In this document: in pieces, positions 7,883-17,031 of the stretch
Position numbering within the stretch: position 1 is the first letter of the stretch
How the letters are laid out: each line of letters begins with the position of its first letter
DNA from: Perlucidibaca aquatica
GTDB taxonomy: Bacteria > Pseudomonadota > Gammaproteobacteria > Pseudomonadales > Moraxellaceae
DNA: 64,000 nt
Assembly: GCF_001676655.1 (NCBI RefSeq)
Contig: NZ_LZDB01000002.1
Span: 620,001-684,000 of the forward strand
Direction of reading: 5' to 3'
Notes under the pieces: generated by a model
The model's input: the letters and a program-made list of their open reading frames with translations, nothing else
Databases searched by the model: none
Told to the model about the DNA's origin: nothing
Translations under genes and position numbers: made by a program

Positions 7883-10369
7883 TTAGCTCTCTCTAAGCAC
7901 AATGACGGGTGCGGTTCGCCACACCCGTCGAGTTGCTAGCATGCCGGCGATCCCGGTCAGGCTGGCGGCGAGTAGTGGGGTGACCAGCCATAGGGTGCCA
8001 TGCCAGGTGGGTGGCAGCTCAAGTATCGTGACATACAGCGCCGCAGCCAAGGCCTCGGTCATCGCTACCGCGACGAGCCCTGCAAAGCCGCCCAGTAGCA
8101 TCATTTCCGAGAGACCGCGCTGCATGAGCTGACGCCGGCTGGCGCCCAGTGCGCGTAGTAAGCCGGCCTCCTGGCGTCGCTGGTCTTGACCGGCGGCTAT
8201 GCAGGCCAAGAGCACTAATACGCCGGCCACCAAAACAAAGACTAAGACGAACTCAATCGCCTGCGAGACCGTATCTAGCAGCTGACGAACTTGCGTCATG
8301 ATGGCATCGACATCAATCAACACGACGGTTGGAAAGCGCTTAACCAACGTGTTTAGCACCTCTCGCTGCGTTTTCGGCACATGAAACGCCGTGAGGTAAG
8401 TGGCTGGGAAAGGTGCAAGCGCGGGGGCGGGGAAGACCATGTAGAAATTGGGCTGAAAACTGTCCCAGTCGACTTTGCGAAGACTGGTGACGGTGGCTTC
8501 AACATCGCCCTCTGCCAACGAGAAGCGCAGTCTATCGCCTAAGGCTATGCCTAGCTTTGAAGCCAATCTGGACTCGACAGAGACAGGCCAGGGCGCCTGA
8601 CGGGTGTCTGTCCACCATGCGCCTTCGACTAGCTCATTTCCTTTGGGCAAGGTGGTGGATGTGGTCAAATTGGGTTCACGATTCAGCGATTCATCGCGTT
8701 GATCTTCACTTTCTTTGCTAATGGCGCTAACCACTGCCTTGTCATTGATGGCGATGAGCCGTCCGCGCATGACCGGATATAGCGCATCGGGCACGATGCC
8801 AAAATCGGCCAACGTTTGTTGGAATGCCGCACGGTCTAGCTCATCAATTCCCAGTGCAAATTGATTGGGGGCGTTAGCGGGCAATTTACCTTGCCAGGCA
8901 CTCATAAGTTCGCCGCGCACACTGGTCACTAATAGCATGGCAGCAATGCCCACACTGAGCCCTAAGATCTGTAGTGTCGTGTTCTGCGGATGGCGCCAGA
9001 GTTCACGGAGCCCGAGTAAAGATCTGGGTAACGAACGTTCAGCCAATAGGTGACGCATCAGTGCTAATAGGCTGCGCAACAGCAAGGCGAGTAAAAAGCC
9101 CAGCGCGCTTCCGCCCACGAGCAGCATGAGAGTGAGCTGCCAGCGGCCCGTCTCCAGAGTCAGCAAGCCTGCCAAGGCCGAAATAGCCAGTGCAGTGACT
9201 GTCATCAAGCCCAATGAGTTCGGTGCAAGCTCGCGGCGAATAACGCGTAGTGGTGATACTCGAAACAAGCCGATAAGCGCGGGCAGGGCAAAGCCAATCA
9301 GCGTTAGCGTGGCCGTGGCGATGCCCGTAAGTAGAGGGCGTTGCCAGGCAAAGTCGAGCTCGGCATTTGGTAGCAGGTTTGACAGAATCTGAAACAGGAT
9401 TTGCGACGTACCCGCGCCTAATGCCGCGCCAACGACGATGGCTACGGCCCAGATTAGCAACAGTTGCGTCAGAAAAATGCCCTGCACGCGGCGTCGGTTA
9501 GCCCCTAGGCAACGCATCAGCGCCAGCGTGTCGTAGTGGCGTACAGCGTGGCGTTGTGCGGCCAATGCGACCGCAAGTCCCGATAAGACCACGGCGGCGA
9601 TAGCCGCAATGCTCAGGTAGTCGCTGGCCCGCGCGAGTGGACCGCCGATCTCCGAGCGTCCACGAGCGACATCCACTAGCCGCTCCCCGGTGACCAATCC
9701 AGGCTCTAGGTAGCTGTTCACATCGGAGATGGCCCGAGCCGAGCCCGCTAAAAGTAAACGGTATTGCACGCGTGAGCCGGGCAAAATGACGCCAGCGGAT
9801 GCTAAGTCGTCTGCATTCATCAGCGCTCGCGGTGCAAATGCGGAAAAATTACCGCCTCGGTCCGGCTCTTGTAAGACGACGGCAGCGACGCGTAGTTGTC
9901 TATCGCCTAATTGAATTTCATCGTTGATGGATACGGCCAACAGACCCATGAGGCGTTGATCCAACCAGATGGTGCCGGGGCTGGGAATGCGAGAGCTTTT
10001 CGCCTCTGCCTTGCGGTGTGAAGCGACCAGCTCACCGCGCAATGGGTAGTCGGCGGTCACGGCTTTCACGGCAGCCAGCTGAAACGCATCCTGACGTTGA
10101 ATCATGCTGGAGAACTCAGTCACAACAGCCGTTCTCAAGCCGCGTTGCTGTGCTACTTGTTCCACTTCTGGCCGCAGCGGGCGACTGCTTTGCAATACGA
10201 GATCAGCCCCCAATAAATTAGCGGCCTGACGGCTGAGTCCTTGCTCCAGACTGGCGCTAAAAAACCGCAGGCTGCTCGTGGCGGTGACGGCGAGTATGAG
10301 GGCGGCAAGTAATAGCCAGATCTCACCGGCACGGATATCCCGCTTTAATAGTCGCCAGGCCAGGATCAT
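7883..10369 (-). CDS. ybbP: FtsX-like ABC transporter permease YbbP
   Basis: An 828-aa inner-membrane permease with about ten hydrophobic segments. It has an N-terminal anchor and periplasmic MacB-type domain, a first FtsX unit (around residues 255-370, YDTLALMRCLGANRRRVQGIFL), a middle periplasmic region and a second C-terminal FtsX unit (about 690-820, QEAGLLRALGASRRQLMQRGLSEM). It overlaps ybbA by 4 bp. YbbAP-type transporters export or extract hydrophobic molecules from the membrane and are commonly linked to tesA, as here. Confidence 0.92.
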   Translation of the reverse strand: MILAWRLLKRDIRAGEIWLLLAALILAVTATSSLRFFSASLEQGLSRQAANLLGADLVLQSSRPLRPEVEQVAQQRGLRTAVVTEFSSMIQRQDAFQLAAVKAVTADYPLRGELVASHRKAEAKSSRIPSPGTIWLDQRLMGLLAVSINDEIQLGDRQLRVAAVVLQEPDRGGNFSAFAPRALMNADDLASAGVILPGSRVQYRLLLAGSARAISDVNSYLEPGLVTGERLVDVARGRSEIGGPLARASDYLSIAAIAAVVLSGLAVALAAQRHAVRHYDTLALMRCLGANRRRVQGIFLTQLLLIWAVAIVVGAALGAGTSQILFQILSNLLPNAELDFAWQRPLLTGIATATLTLIGFALPALIGLFRVSPLRVIRRELAPNSLGLMTVTALAISALAGLLTLETGRWQLTLMLLVGGSALGFLLALLLRSLLALMRHLLAERSLPRSLLGLRELWRHPQNTTLQILGLSVGIAAMLLVTSVRGELMSAWQGKLPANAPNQFALGIDELDRAAFQQTLADFGIVPDALYPVMRGRLIAINDKAVVSAISKESEDQRDESLNREPNLTTSTTLPKGNELVEGAWWTDTRQAPWPVSVESRLASKLGIALGDRLRFSLAEGDVEATVTSLRKVDWDSFQPNFYMVFPAPALAPFPATYLTAFHVPKTQREVLNTLVKRFPTVVLIDVDAIMTQVRQLLDTVSQAIEFVLVFVLVAGVLVLLACIAAGQDQRRQEAGLLRALGASRRQLMQRGLSEMMLLGGFAGLVAVAMTEALAAALYVTILELPPTWHGTLWLVTPLLAASLTGIAGMLATRRVWRTAPVIVLRES

Positions 10370-11055
10370 GTCAGCGCACCTGATGTCACGCGTCCAGCCT
10401 CCAAATGCAACTGGCGTTGGCAGCGTGACGCAAGTGCGTGGTCATGCGTCACTAAGACGAGTGTTGTGTGGGAAGCAGCCTGAGCCTCAAACAGTAGCTC
10501 AATGATGCTGGCGCCAGTCTGGCTATCGAGGTTTCCGGTGGGCTCATCGGCGAGCAGGATTTTAGGTTCGGTGGCGAAGGCGCGTGCAATCGCGACGCGC
10601 TGTTGTTCGCCGCCGGATAGCTGCCGTGGTGTATGGGCCTCGCGGGCAGATAAACCCACCCGCGCCAGCCAATGTTTGGCACGCGCTTTGGCGGGAAGGC
10701 CCGCGAGTTCCAGCGGCAACATAACGTTTTCAAGCGCGGTGAGGTGAGGCAGTAGTTGGAAGTTCTGAAAGACGAAGCCGATAAGGCGCTGTCGCAATGC
10801 AGCGCGTGCATCTTCATCGAGGGCGCCGAGATCGTGGCCCGCCAGTAAAACACGACCTTCTGTGGCCGTGTCTAATCCCGCCAGCAGCCCTAATAGCGTA
10901 GATTTGCCTGAGCCAGAGCTGCCGGTAATGGCTACACTTTCGCCAGCCGAAATGACGAGATTGATGTTATTTAAGATGAGCAATCGCTCGTGTTGAATCA
11001 ATACAGACTGCGTGAGCTGGCGAGTTTCAATCAACTGTTGGGATGGCGTTGTCAT
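10366..11055 (-). CDS. ybbA: ABC transporter ATP-binding protein YbbA
   Basis: An ATPase of about 229 aa in the LolD/MacB class: Walker A GSSGSGKSTLLG, Q-loop FVFQNFQLLPHLTALENV, signature QLSGGEQQRVAIARAF, Walker B ILLADEPTGNLDS and H-loop VLVTHDHALA. The frame is open to ATG 11133, but the ATG at 11055 gives the family-like start MTTPSQQ, and upstream codons would run deep into tesA. It is coupled to ybbP downstream. Its start codon overlaps the divergent tesA start. Confidence 0.9.
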   Translation of the reverse strand: MTTPSQQLIETRQLTQSVLIQHERLLILNNINLVISAGESVAITGSSGSGKSTLLGLLAGLDTATEGRVLLAGHDLGALDEDARAALRQRLIGFVFQNFQLLPHLTALENVMLPLELAGLPAKARAKHWLARVGLSAREAHTPRQLSGGEQQRVAIARAFATEPKILLADEPTGNLDSQTGASIIELLFEAQAASHTTLVLVTHDHALASRCQRQLHLEAGRVTSGALT

Positions 11056-11686
11056 GATGACCTGGTTACGAAGTGTAGGTGCGTTAGTGTTTTGCTTAGC
11101 CATGATGCCGGCATCCGCTGCGTCGATACTCATCTTTGGCGATAGTATCAGTGCAGCTTACGGCATGAGCATTGAACAGGGCTGGGTTTCCTTGCTGAGC
11201 CAGCGCTTAGAAGTGCGTCATCCGGGGCAGCATAAAGTCATCAATGCCAGCGTCAGCGGTGAAACCACGTCCGGTGGTGTGCGTCGCCTACCTGCATTAC
11301 TGAAGCAGCATGAGCCGGATATTGTGGTCATTGAGTTAGGCGGCAACGATGGCCTTCGTGGCCAGCCTCCAGCGATGATGGAACGTCATTTGGCCAGCAT
11401 GATTCGCCAATCTCGCCAGACGGATGCACGTGTCATTTTAGTGGGGATGCAGATTCCTCCGAACTATGGAAAGCCCTACACCCAAGCTTTTGCCGCCGTT
11501 TTTCCTCGGGTGGGGAAGGCGGAGGGCGCAGCTGTTTTGCCGTTCTTTTTAGAGGGTATCGGCGGCGTTTCAGCGTTAATGCAAAAGGATGGAATTCACC
11601 CGAATGCCAAAGCGCAGCCTAAGTTGCTGGAGTTGGCTTGGCCACTTCTTTCAGCTGCTCTTAAAGACCAAAAAGCCCGCAAGTAG
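11054..11686 (+). CDS. tesA: Acyl-CoA thioesterase I / lysophospholipase L1 (arylesterase)
   Basis: A periplasmic SGNH hydrolase of about 210 aa. The signal peptide is MMTWLRSVGALVFCLAMMPASA, followed by block I ILIFGDSISAAYGM (Ser nucleophile), GELGGNDG-type block III (IELGGNDGLRG) and block V DGIHPNAKAQ (catalytic Asp-His). The start is ATG 11054 or 11057, and both are compatible with the signal peptide. The start codon physically overlaps that of the divergent ybbA, so each promoter must lie inside the other gene or in the overlap. A strong hairpin terminator overlaps its stop codon. Confidence 0.93.
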   Translation: MMTWLRSVGALVFCLAMMPASAASILIFGDSISAAYGMSIEQGWVSLLSQRLEVRHPGQHKVINASVSGETTSGGVRRLPALLKQHEPDIVVIELGGNDGLRGQPPAMMERHLASMIRQSRQTDARVILVGMQIPPNYGKPYTQAFAAVFPRVGKAEGAAVLPFFLEGIGGVSALMQKDGIHPNAKAQPKLLELAWPLLSAALKDQKARK

Positions 11687-11696
11687 CGGGCTTTTT
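11670..11696. terminator. Bidirectional rho-independent terminator (tesA / htpX)
   Basis: AAAAAGCCCGC-AAGTA-GCGGGCTTTTT is a perfect 11-bp stem with a 5-nt loop and T-runs on both strands. It serves the convergent tesA (+) and htpX (-). The tesA stop codon TAG (11684-11686) lies in the loop and descending arm. Confidence 0.92.
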
Positions 11697-11714
11697 GTCT
11701 TACAGAAGTTCGTG

Positions 11715-12611
11715 TTAGGCGATCTGCAGGTTCTGCAGAGCTTCAATACGCTTCTCTAACGGCGGGTGAGACATAAACAGCGAAGCAAAGCTAAAACCTT
11801 CGCGCTTGCCTGTGGTGATCGCCATAGCGGTCATTTCGGCAGGCATCTGATCCGGCACTTCTTGTTCACGCTGCAGTGCACGCAGGGCATTAATCATGGC
11901 CTGACGACCGGCTAGCTGTGCACCGGCTTCATCGGCACGGAACTCACGGTAGCGCGAGAAGTACATGACGATAGTCGAGGCCAGAATGCCCAGCACGATG
12001 TCGGCGACGATGCTGGTGACATAGTAGGCAATGCCCGGACCTTCTTCGTTCTTGAAGATCACGCGATCGACGAAGTTACCGATGATGCGCGAGAAGAACA
12101 TGACAAAGGCGTTGACCACACCTTGCACCAGCGCCAGGGTAACCATGTCACCGTTGGCCACATGACCGATTTCGTGGCCGAGCACGGCGCGCACTTCATC
12201 ACGCGTCATGCGTTGCAAAAGACCGGCCGAGACGGCAACGAGTGCGGCGTTCTTGTTCCAGCCAGTAGCAAAGGCATTCGACTGATAGCTTGGGAAAATA
12301 CCGACTTCTGGCATTTTAATGCCGGCTTTTTGCGAGAGCTCAGCGACGGTATCTACGAGCCAGCGCTCTTCGCCCGTGCGTGGGGACTCGATGATTTGGA
12401 CGCCCATGGAGCGTTTGGCCATCCATTTCGACATCAGCAGCGAAATAAGCGAGCCAACCGAGCCGAAAACAAAACACATGACCAGCAAATTGCCGAGTTG
12501 CAGGGTATTTCCGGCGCCATGAGTCGAGCCCACGCCAAGTAGGCTGAGTACGACACCCGCCACCAGCATGACCGCGAGGTTGGTCAGCAGAAACAAAACG
12601 ATGCGTAACAT
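11715..12611 (-). CDS. htpX: Membrane metalloprotease HtpX
   Basis: A 298-aa zinc protease (M48B). It has two N-terminal membrane helices (about residues 4-25 and 38-60), a catalytic [14 protein letters not shown] with the HExxH motif near residue 145, two further hydrophobic segments, and [12 protein letters not shown] holding the third zinc ligand. HtpX degrades misfolded inner-membrane proteins during envelope or heat stress. The ribosome site AGGAGC is about 10 nt upstream. A sigma-32-like promoter lies in the 75-bp gap to alaA. Confidence 0.95.
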   Translation of the reverse strand: MLRIVLFLLTNLAVMLVAGVVLSLLGVGSTHGAGNTLQLGNLLVMCFVFGSVGSLISLLMSKWMAKRSMGVQIIESPRTGEERWLVDTVAELSQKAGIKMPEVGIFPSYQSNAFATGWNKNAALVAVSAGLLQRMTRDEVRAVLGHEIGHVANGDMVTLALVQGVVNAFVMFFSRIIGNFVDRVIFKNEEGPGIAYYVTSIVADIVLGILASTIVMYFSRYREFRADEAGAQLAGRQAMINALRALQREQEVPDQMPAEMTAMAITTGKREGFSFASLFMSHPPLEKRIEALQNLQIA

Positions 12612-12647
12612 GTGTTTTTAAGCTCCTATCATGATTGTTGTTAATAA

Positions 12648-12675
12648 ATTATGGGCAGTTGATGTCAGTTTCAAG
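12648..12675 (-). promoter_or_regulatory. Sigma-32 (heat-shock) type promoter of htpX
   Basis: On the minus strand CTTGAAA (12675-12669) is followed after 13 nt by CCCATAAT (12655-12648), close to the RpoH consensus CTTGAAA-N13/14-CCCATnT. It lies 36 bp upstream of the htpX start, which fits the known heat-shock control of htpX. Confidence 0.82.
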
Positions 12676-12686
12676 TCTTCATCACA

Positions 12687-13913
12687 CTATTTTGCTGCGT
12701 GCCGTTGGCGATAACCGGCTAAGAATCGCGCCAATCGGTTAATCGCCTCTACCAGCTCCTCTCGGTGCGGCAGGAAGACCACACGGAAGTGGTCTGGCTT
12801 GGGCCAGTTAAAGCCTGTGCCTTGCACCAGTAGCACCTTTTCGGCTTGCAGAAACTCTAAAATAAACGCCTGATCGTTCTCGATGGGATACATATCCGGA
12901 TCGAGCTTAGGGAACAAATACAACGCACCTGCTGGCTTCACACAGGTCACGCCGGGAATAGCGGTGAGCATTTTATGCGCCAGTTCACGCTGCTCGTACA
13001 AGCGTCCGCCCGGACGAATTAAGTCGTTAATGCTCTGGTAACCGCCCAATGCCGTTTGAATGGCGAACTGTGCTTGCACATTGGCGCACAGACGCATGGA
13101 GGCGAGCATGTCTAAGCCTTCAATGTAGTCTTTAGCGATGCGCTTATTGCCACTGACCATCAGCCAGCCCGAGCGAAAGCCCGCGACGCGGTAGCTCTTG
13201 GACAATCCGTTGAAGGTCACGCAGAGCAGGTCAGGGGCCAGCGTTGCGATAGAGGTGTGCTGCGCCTCATCGTAGAGAATCTTGTCGTAGATCTCGTCGG
13301 CGAAAATGATCAGGTCATGTTTGCGGGCGAGGGCGACGATACCCTCCAACACTTCTTTCGAGTAGACAGCGCCGGTCGGGTTATTTGGGTTAATCACCAC
13401 AATGCCGCGTGTGTTAGCGGTGATCTTGCTTTCCATGTCTGCTAAGTCCGGGAACCAGCCCTGGTCCTCGTCGCAGAGGTAATGCACGGGGGTACCGCCA
13501 GACAAAGTGACAGCAGCCGTCCACAGCGGATAGTCGGGGGCAGGCACCAACATTTCATCGCCGTTGTTGAGCAGGGCCTGCATGGCCATAACAATCAGTT
13601 CTGATACGCCGTTACCGATGTAGATATCATTGACATCCACATTGAGCAGACCCTTGGTCTGGTAGTAATGCACGATGGCTTTGCGTGCCGCGAACAGACC
13701 CTTGGAATCGCAATATCCCACGGCATTGGGCAGGTTGCTGATGACATCCGAGAGAATTTCCTGCGGTGCCTCAAAGCCGAATGGCGCCGGGTTTCCGATG
13801 TTGAGCTTGATGATGCGGTGACCTTGCTCCTCCATGGCATTGGCAGCTTTTAGCACCGGCCCACGAATGTCGTAGCAAACATCTTTCAACTTATCGGATT
13901 TGGCAATGTCCAT
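12687..13913 (-). CDS. alaA: Alanine transaminase AlaA-type PLP aminotransferase
   Basis: A 408-aa fold-type I aminotransferase: NIGNPAPFGFEAPQEIL at the N terminus, VINPNNPTGAVYS, FADEIYDKILYD (Asp binding the pyridine N) and FNGLSKSYRVAGFRSGW with the PLP-binding Lys near residue 240. It is close to E. coli AlaA (YfbQ), which makes alanine from pyruvate and glutamate. It is followed by htpX on the same strand but separated by the htpX promoter. It is divergent from msrB across a 143-bp spacer. Confidence 0.9.
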   Translation of the reverse strand: MDIAKSDKLKDVCYDIRGPVLKAANAMEEQGHRIIKLNIGNPAPFGFEAPQEILSDVISNLPNAVGYCDSKGLFAARKAIVHYYQTKGLLNVDVNDIYIGNGVSELIVMAMQALLNNGDEMLVPAPDYPLWTAAVTLSGGTPVHYLCDEDQGWFPDLADMESKITANTRGIVVINPNNPTGAVYSKEVLEGIVALARKHDLIIFADEIYDKILYDEAQHTSIATLAPDLLCVTFNGLSKSYRVAGFRSGWLMVSGNKRIAKDYIEGLDMLASMRLCANVQAQFAIQTALGGYQSINDLIRPGGRLYEQRELAHKMLTAIPGVTCVKPAGALYLFPKLDPDMYPIENDQAFILEFLQAEKVLLVQGTGFNWPKPDHFRVVFLPHREELVEAINRLARFLAGYRQRHAAK

Positions 13914-14056
13914 GATCGTCTCAACGCAGGTCGGGCCTGCACAGGGCCTGTGGGAAAGTCGCAGTAGTGTAACGGAAACCTAGGCAAGATAGCGTGTTGC
14001 CGACTTGTGAGTGTGATGCGGTGTTGTTAGCCTGATCACTTGCCGAGGAAAAATTT

Positions 14057-14464
14057 ATGACGCATGACGAGAGCCAAACACTACCTAAAACGGATGAGGA
14101 GTGGCAGCAGCGCCTCAACCCAACAGAGTTTTATGTGTGCCGCCAAAAGGGCACAGAGCGTGCGTTTACAGGCGAGTACTGGAACTGCCATGACGACGGC
14201 ATTTACGCTTGTCGCGCCTGTGGCCAAGCGTTATTCGATGCCGAAACAAAATACGACTCCGGTTCGGGTTGGCCCAGTTTTTATGCGCCCTTAGCCAAGA
14301 ATGTCGTAGATGAGCACAGAGACATCAGCCATGGCATGATTCGGGTAGAGGTGGTGTGCAGCCAGTGTCAATCGCATCTGGGGCATGTTTTCCCCGATGG
14401 TCCAGCGCCCACGGGCATGCGCTATTGCATTAACTCAGTATCGCTAAAGTTGCACCCTAAATAA
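14057..14464 (+). CDS. msrB: Peptide-methionine (R)-S-oxide reductase
   Basis: A 135-aa MsrB domain. It has two CxxC zinc pairs (CRACGQ near residue 54 and CSQCQSHLGHVF near 100), GSGWPSFYAPL and the catalytic RYCINSVSLKL with Cys near residue 122. It repairs methionine-R-sulfoxide using thioredoxin. It lies 34 bp upstream of a glutathione-peroxidase gene and probably forms an oxidative-stress pair with it. Confidence 0.96.
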   Translation: MTHDESQTLPKTDEEWQQRLNPTEFYVCRQKGTERAFTGEYWNCHDDGIYACRACGQALFDAETKYDSGSGWPSFYAPLAKNVVDEHRDISHGMIRVEVVCSQCQSHLGHVFPDGPAPTGMRYCINSVSLKLHPK

Positions 14465-14498
14465 TTAAGCTGAGCTACGTTCTGACAGGAATAAAATT

Positions 14499-14981
14499 AT
14501 GAGCACGATTTACGACCACCAAGCAACGCTAATCACCGGGGAAGTGAGTCCGATTGCCGATTACAAAGGGCAGGTCCTGTTGATCGTCAATACCGCCAGT
14601 AAATGTGGCTTCACACCACAATTTACGGGGCTAGAGGCCATTTACGAAAAGTACAAGGATCAAGGTTTTACGGTGCTCGGATTTCCCTGCAACCAATTCC
14701 TGAATCAAGATCCGGGCAATGAAGCGGAAATTGCCTCGTTCTGTTCGCTCAACTACGGCGTTAGCTTCCCGATGTTTGCCAAAATTGATGTGAATGGCCC
14801 TGGCGCACACCCGTTGTTCCAGCATTTAGCCGCCGAAGCCCCGGGCCTGCTGGGCAGTCAAAAAATTAAGTGGAACTTCACGAAGTTCTTGGTCTCGCGA
14901 GATGGCCGCGTGCTGGATCGTTATGCGCCTACCACCAAGCCCGAAGACCTGGTGAAGGACATTGAGAAAGCCTTGGCTTAA
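14499..14981 (+). CDS. Glutathione/thioredoxin peroxidase (BtuE/BsaA-like)
   Basis: A 160-aa cysteine-type glutathione peroxidase homologue. It has the peroxidatic [13 protein letters not shown] (Cys about residue 36), the resolving-Cys region [13 protein letters not shown] and the WNFTKFLV tryptophan/asparagine motif. Bacterial members usually use thioredoxin. The ribosome site is CAGGA. The last 4 bp overlap the convergent SDR gene, leaving no room for a terminator between them. Confidence 0.94.
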   Translation: MSTIYDHQATLITGEVSPIADYKGQVLLIVNTASKCGFTPQFTGLEAIYEKYKDQGFTVLGFPCNQFLNQDPGNEAEIASFCSLNYGVSFPMFAKIDVNGPGAHPLFQHLAAEAPGLLGSQKIKWNFTKFLVSRDGRVLDRYAPTTKPEDLVKDIEKALA

Positions 14982-15805
14982 AGGCCGGCAATTCGCTCGC
15001 TAGCCGCCCACAGGCTAGCAGCGAGTGCTTTGTTGCGACTGGATGGCTTGCTGAAATCGGCTTTGCGTCGTGTGAAATAGCCGCCGTGGTGATGTTTCGC
15101 TGCTTCGCTGGTGGCAAGCCAAATCGCTGTATCAGCGCCTTTCGCAGGGGTGATAAGTACTTTATCCACGATCCGTTGAATCGGCCCCGGCATTTCACGC
15201 CAGATGCCCGTGGCCACTCCGCCCGGATGAAATGCGTTTACGCGGATCGCGCTGCCTTCCACTCGTCTGGCCAGTTCGCGGGCATAAATCAAGTTGGCCA
15301 GTTTGGCTGAACCATAGGCCACGATATCGGAACCGTAACGGCTGTAGTCGGTAAAGGCGGTTTCATCAATGCGGCCAGTCCAGTGCGCGACGGATGCCGT
15401 CATGACCACGCGAGCTTCGGTGGCAACCTTCAACTGCGGCAACAAGTGCTCCATGAGGCGGAAATGCCCAAAATGCATACTCCCCATCATGCTTTCTAGG
15501 CCATTGGCTTGGCTGCGTAGCCCGCGCGTAAAGCTGCCGGCATTCAGCATCACGGTGTCGAGTTGAGTGAGTGTGTTGAGGATCTCTCGGGCCGCGTTGT
15601 CAATGCTGGCAAAGTCCGCAAGGTCAAGTGCCACAGCATGTAGACGAGCGTTAGGAGTCTCGCGCTTCAAGGATTGAATGACGCCCAGTGACTTACCTAA
15701 ATCGCGGGCGGCAATCATGACCTCATGACCTTGGTGGATAAACGCGCGAACCATTTCCAGGCCAATGCCACTGTTGCCCCCGGTCACTAGAATTTGTTGT
15801 TGCAT
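14978..15805 (-). CDS. SDR-family oxidoreductase (retinol-dehydrogenase-like)
   Basis: A short-chain dehydrogenase of about 275 aa. It has the Rossmann motif [14 protein letters not shown] (TGxxxGIG), VMLNAG (the NNAG position) and YGSAKLANL with the YxxxK catalytic pair near residue 180, preceded by the catalytic Ser in VMTASVAHW. The C-terminal half resembles retinol dehydrogenase/WW-oxidoreductase-like SDRs. ATG 15805 is preferred because AGGAG is 10 nt upstream; the alternative ATG 15814 has only a 1-nt spacing. The substrate is unknown. It is divergent from panE. Confidence 0.88.
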   Translation of the reverse strand: MQQQILVTGGNSGIGLEMVRAFIHQGHEVMIAARDLGKSLGVIQSLKRETPNARLHAVALDLADFASIDNAAREILNTLTQLDTVMLNAGSFTRGLRSQANGLESMMGSMHFGHFRLMEHLLPQLKVATEARVVMTASVAHWTGRIDETAFTDYSRYGSDIVAYGSAKLANLIYARELARRVEGSAIRVNAFHPGGVATGIWREMPGPIQRIVDKVLITPAKGADTAIWLATSEAAKHHHGGYFTRRKADFSKPSSRNKALAASLWAASERIAGL

Positions 15806-15886
15806 GATGCGCATTCTCCTTAACGTCAGTGGCGTGGGCAGCTGCTATGCTGCCATTAAAAGATGAGTTTAGCAGAGGGGTAGGCA

Positions 15887-16906
15887 ATGCATAGCGTAGG
15901 AATTATGGGGGCAGGGAGTGTCGGGCTATACCTTGGCGGCTGCTTACAAGTTGTAGGTGCCTCAGTGGTCTATGTGGGACGACCAACTCTGTTGAGCGCA
16001 TTACAAAATACGGGTCTCCGTGTCACCGACTATTTGGGGCGGGACCAAACGCTTGCCGCTGACGCACTCAATTTAGCGACCCACGTGAGCGCGTTGGCTC
16101 ACTGTGACCTTGTTTTGGTGACGGTTAAGTCGGCCGCCACCGCCGATGTTGCCCTTGATCTGGCCCAACACCTAAAGCCGGGAGCGATAGTTATCAGCTT
16201 TCAAAATGGCGTGCGCAATGCGGAAGTGCTGCGCGCTGCTATGCCGAGTCAGACTGTGCTGGCGGGCATGGTGCCTTTTAACGTGCTGAGTTGTGGCGAC
16301 GGTCGCTTTCACCAAGGCTCTTTCGGCGCGCTGGATGTGGCGGCGCATGAAGGGCTATCGGCGTATTCGGGTGTCTTCTCCCGCGCTGGGCTGGCGTTTA
16401 ACGCCCAAAACGATATGCCTGCCGTGCTTTGGGGCAAGTTACTGTTGAACTTGAATAATGCGATTAATGCACTGTCGAATTTGCCCTTAAAGGCGGAGTT
16501 AAGTCAGCGTGACTATCGCCGATGTTTGTCTTTGGCGCAGCGTGAAGCGTTGGCCTTGTATAGCGCGGCGGGCATAAAACCCATGCAACTGACTGCGTTG
16601 CCTCCGCACTGGTTGGCGCGTTTGCTCACGGTGCCAGATTGGCTATTTAAGCGGTTAGCGCAGCGTATGTTGGCCATGGATCCGTTGGCGAGATCGTCAA
16701 TGTGGGAAGACCTTGAAGCTGGCCGCCGAACGGAGGTGGACTGGATTCAAGGGGAGGTGGTGACGCTGGCATCTGAATTGGGTAGCAGGGCGCCGGTTAA
16801 TGCGAGCTTGCTCCAACTTATCCGTGAAGCAGAGCAGGCGGGTGCCGATCGTCGATCCTGGTCTGGCGCTGAATTGCTCGCCCGATTGCAATCGACGTCG
16901 GCTTGA
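15887..16906 (+). CDS. panE: 2-dehydropantoate 2-reductase
   Basis: A 339-aa ketopantoate reductase family protein. It has an N-terminal NADPH Rossmann motif VGIMGAGSVGLYLGG, VTVKSAATADVA, the VISFQNGVRNAEVL segment and a C-terminal domain containing WGKLLLNLNNAINALS (the conserved Lys/Asn region) and SSMWEDLEAGRRTEVDWIQGEVV. It reduces ketopantoate in pantothenate synthesis, although many genomes carry paralogues of broader activity. The ribosome site AGAGGGG is upstream. The stop codon overlaps the -35 of the tRNA-Glu promoter. Confidence 0.88.
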   Translation: MHSVGIMGAGSVGLYLGGCLQVVGASVVYVGRPTLLSALQNTGLRVTDYLGRDQTLAADALNLATHVSALAHCDLVLVTVKSAATADVALDLAQHLKPGAIVISFQNGVRNAEVLRAAMPSQTVLAGMVPFNVLSCGDGRFHQGSFGALDVAAHEGLSAYSGVFSRAGLAFNAQNDMPAVLWGKLLLNLNNAINALSNLPLKAELSQRDYRRCLSLAQREALALYSAAGIKPMQLTALPPHWLARLLTVPDWLFKRLAQRMLAMDPLARSSMWEDLEAGRRTEVDWIQGEVVTLASELGSRAPVNASLLQLIREAEQAGADRRSWSGAELLARLQSTSA

Positions 16907-16930
16907 CAGCAAGACACTCGCTGCTACCAT
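16903..16930 (+). promoter_or_regulatory. tRNA-Glu promoter
   Basis: TTGACA (16903-16908) and TACCAT (16925-16930) are spaced 16 bp and followed by a GC-rich discriminator (CGCCTCGC), as expected for a growth-rate and stringently controlled stable-RNA promoter. The -35 overlaps the panE stop codon. Confidence 0.7.
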
Positions 16931-16944
16931 CGCCTCGCTCATTC

Positions 16945-17020
16945 GTCCCTATCGTCTAGCGGCCTAGGACGCCGGCTTTTCAAGCCGGTAACCGGGGTTC
17001 GAATCCCTGTGGGGACGCCA
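16945..17020 (+). tRNA. tRNA-Glu (anticodon TTC)
   Basis: The 76-nt cloverleaf has an encoded CCA end. The 7-bp acceptor stem is GTCCCTA with TGGGGAC (one wobble). The anticodon stem is CCGGC/GCCGG with loop TTTTCAA (anticodon TTC). The T-arm contains GGTTCGAATCC. It ends only 11 bp before the stop codon of the opposing DUF6351 gene, and no terminator hairpin fits between them. Confidence 0.97.
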
Positions 17021-17031
17021 CAATCCTGCTC

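Noticed and set aside
11056-11133. N-terminal extension of ybbA to ATG 11133
   Set aside because: The extra 26 residues do not resemble the family and lie over the tesA signal-peptide region; ATG 11055 gives the normal start.
12123-12542. 139-codon open frame opposite htpX
   Set aside because: A shadow of the htpX reading frame; htpX is unambiguous.
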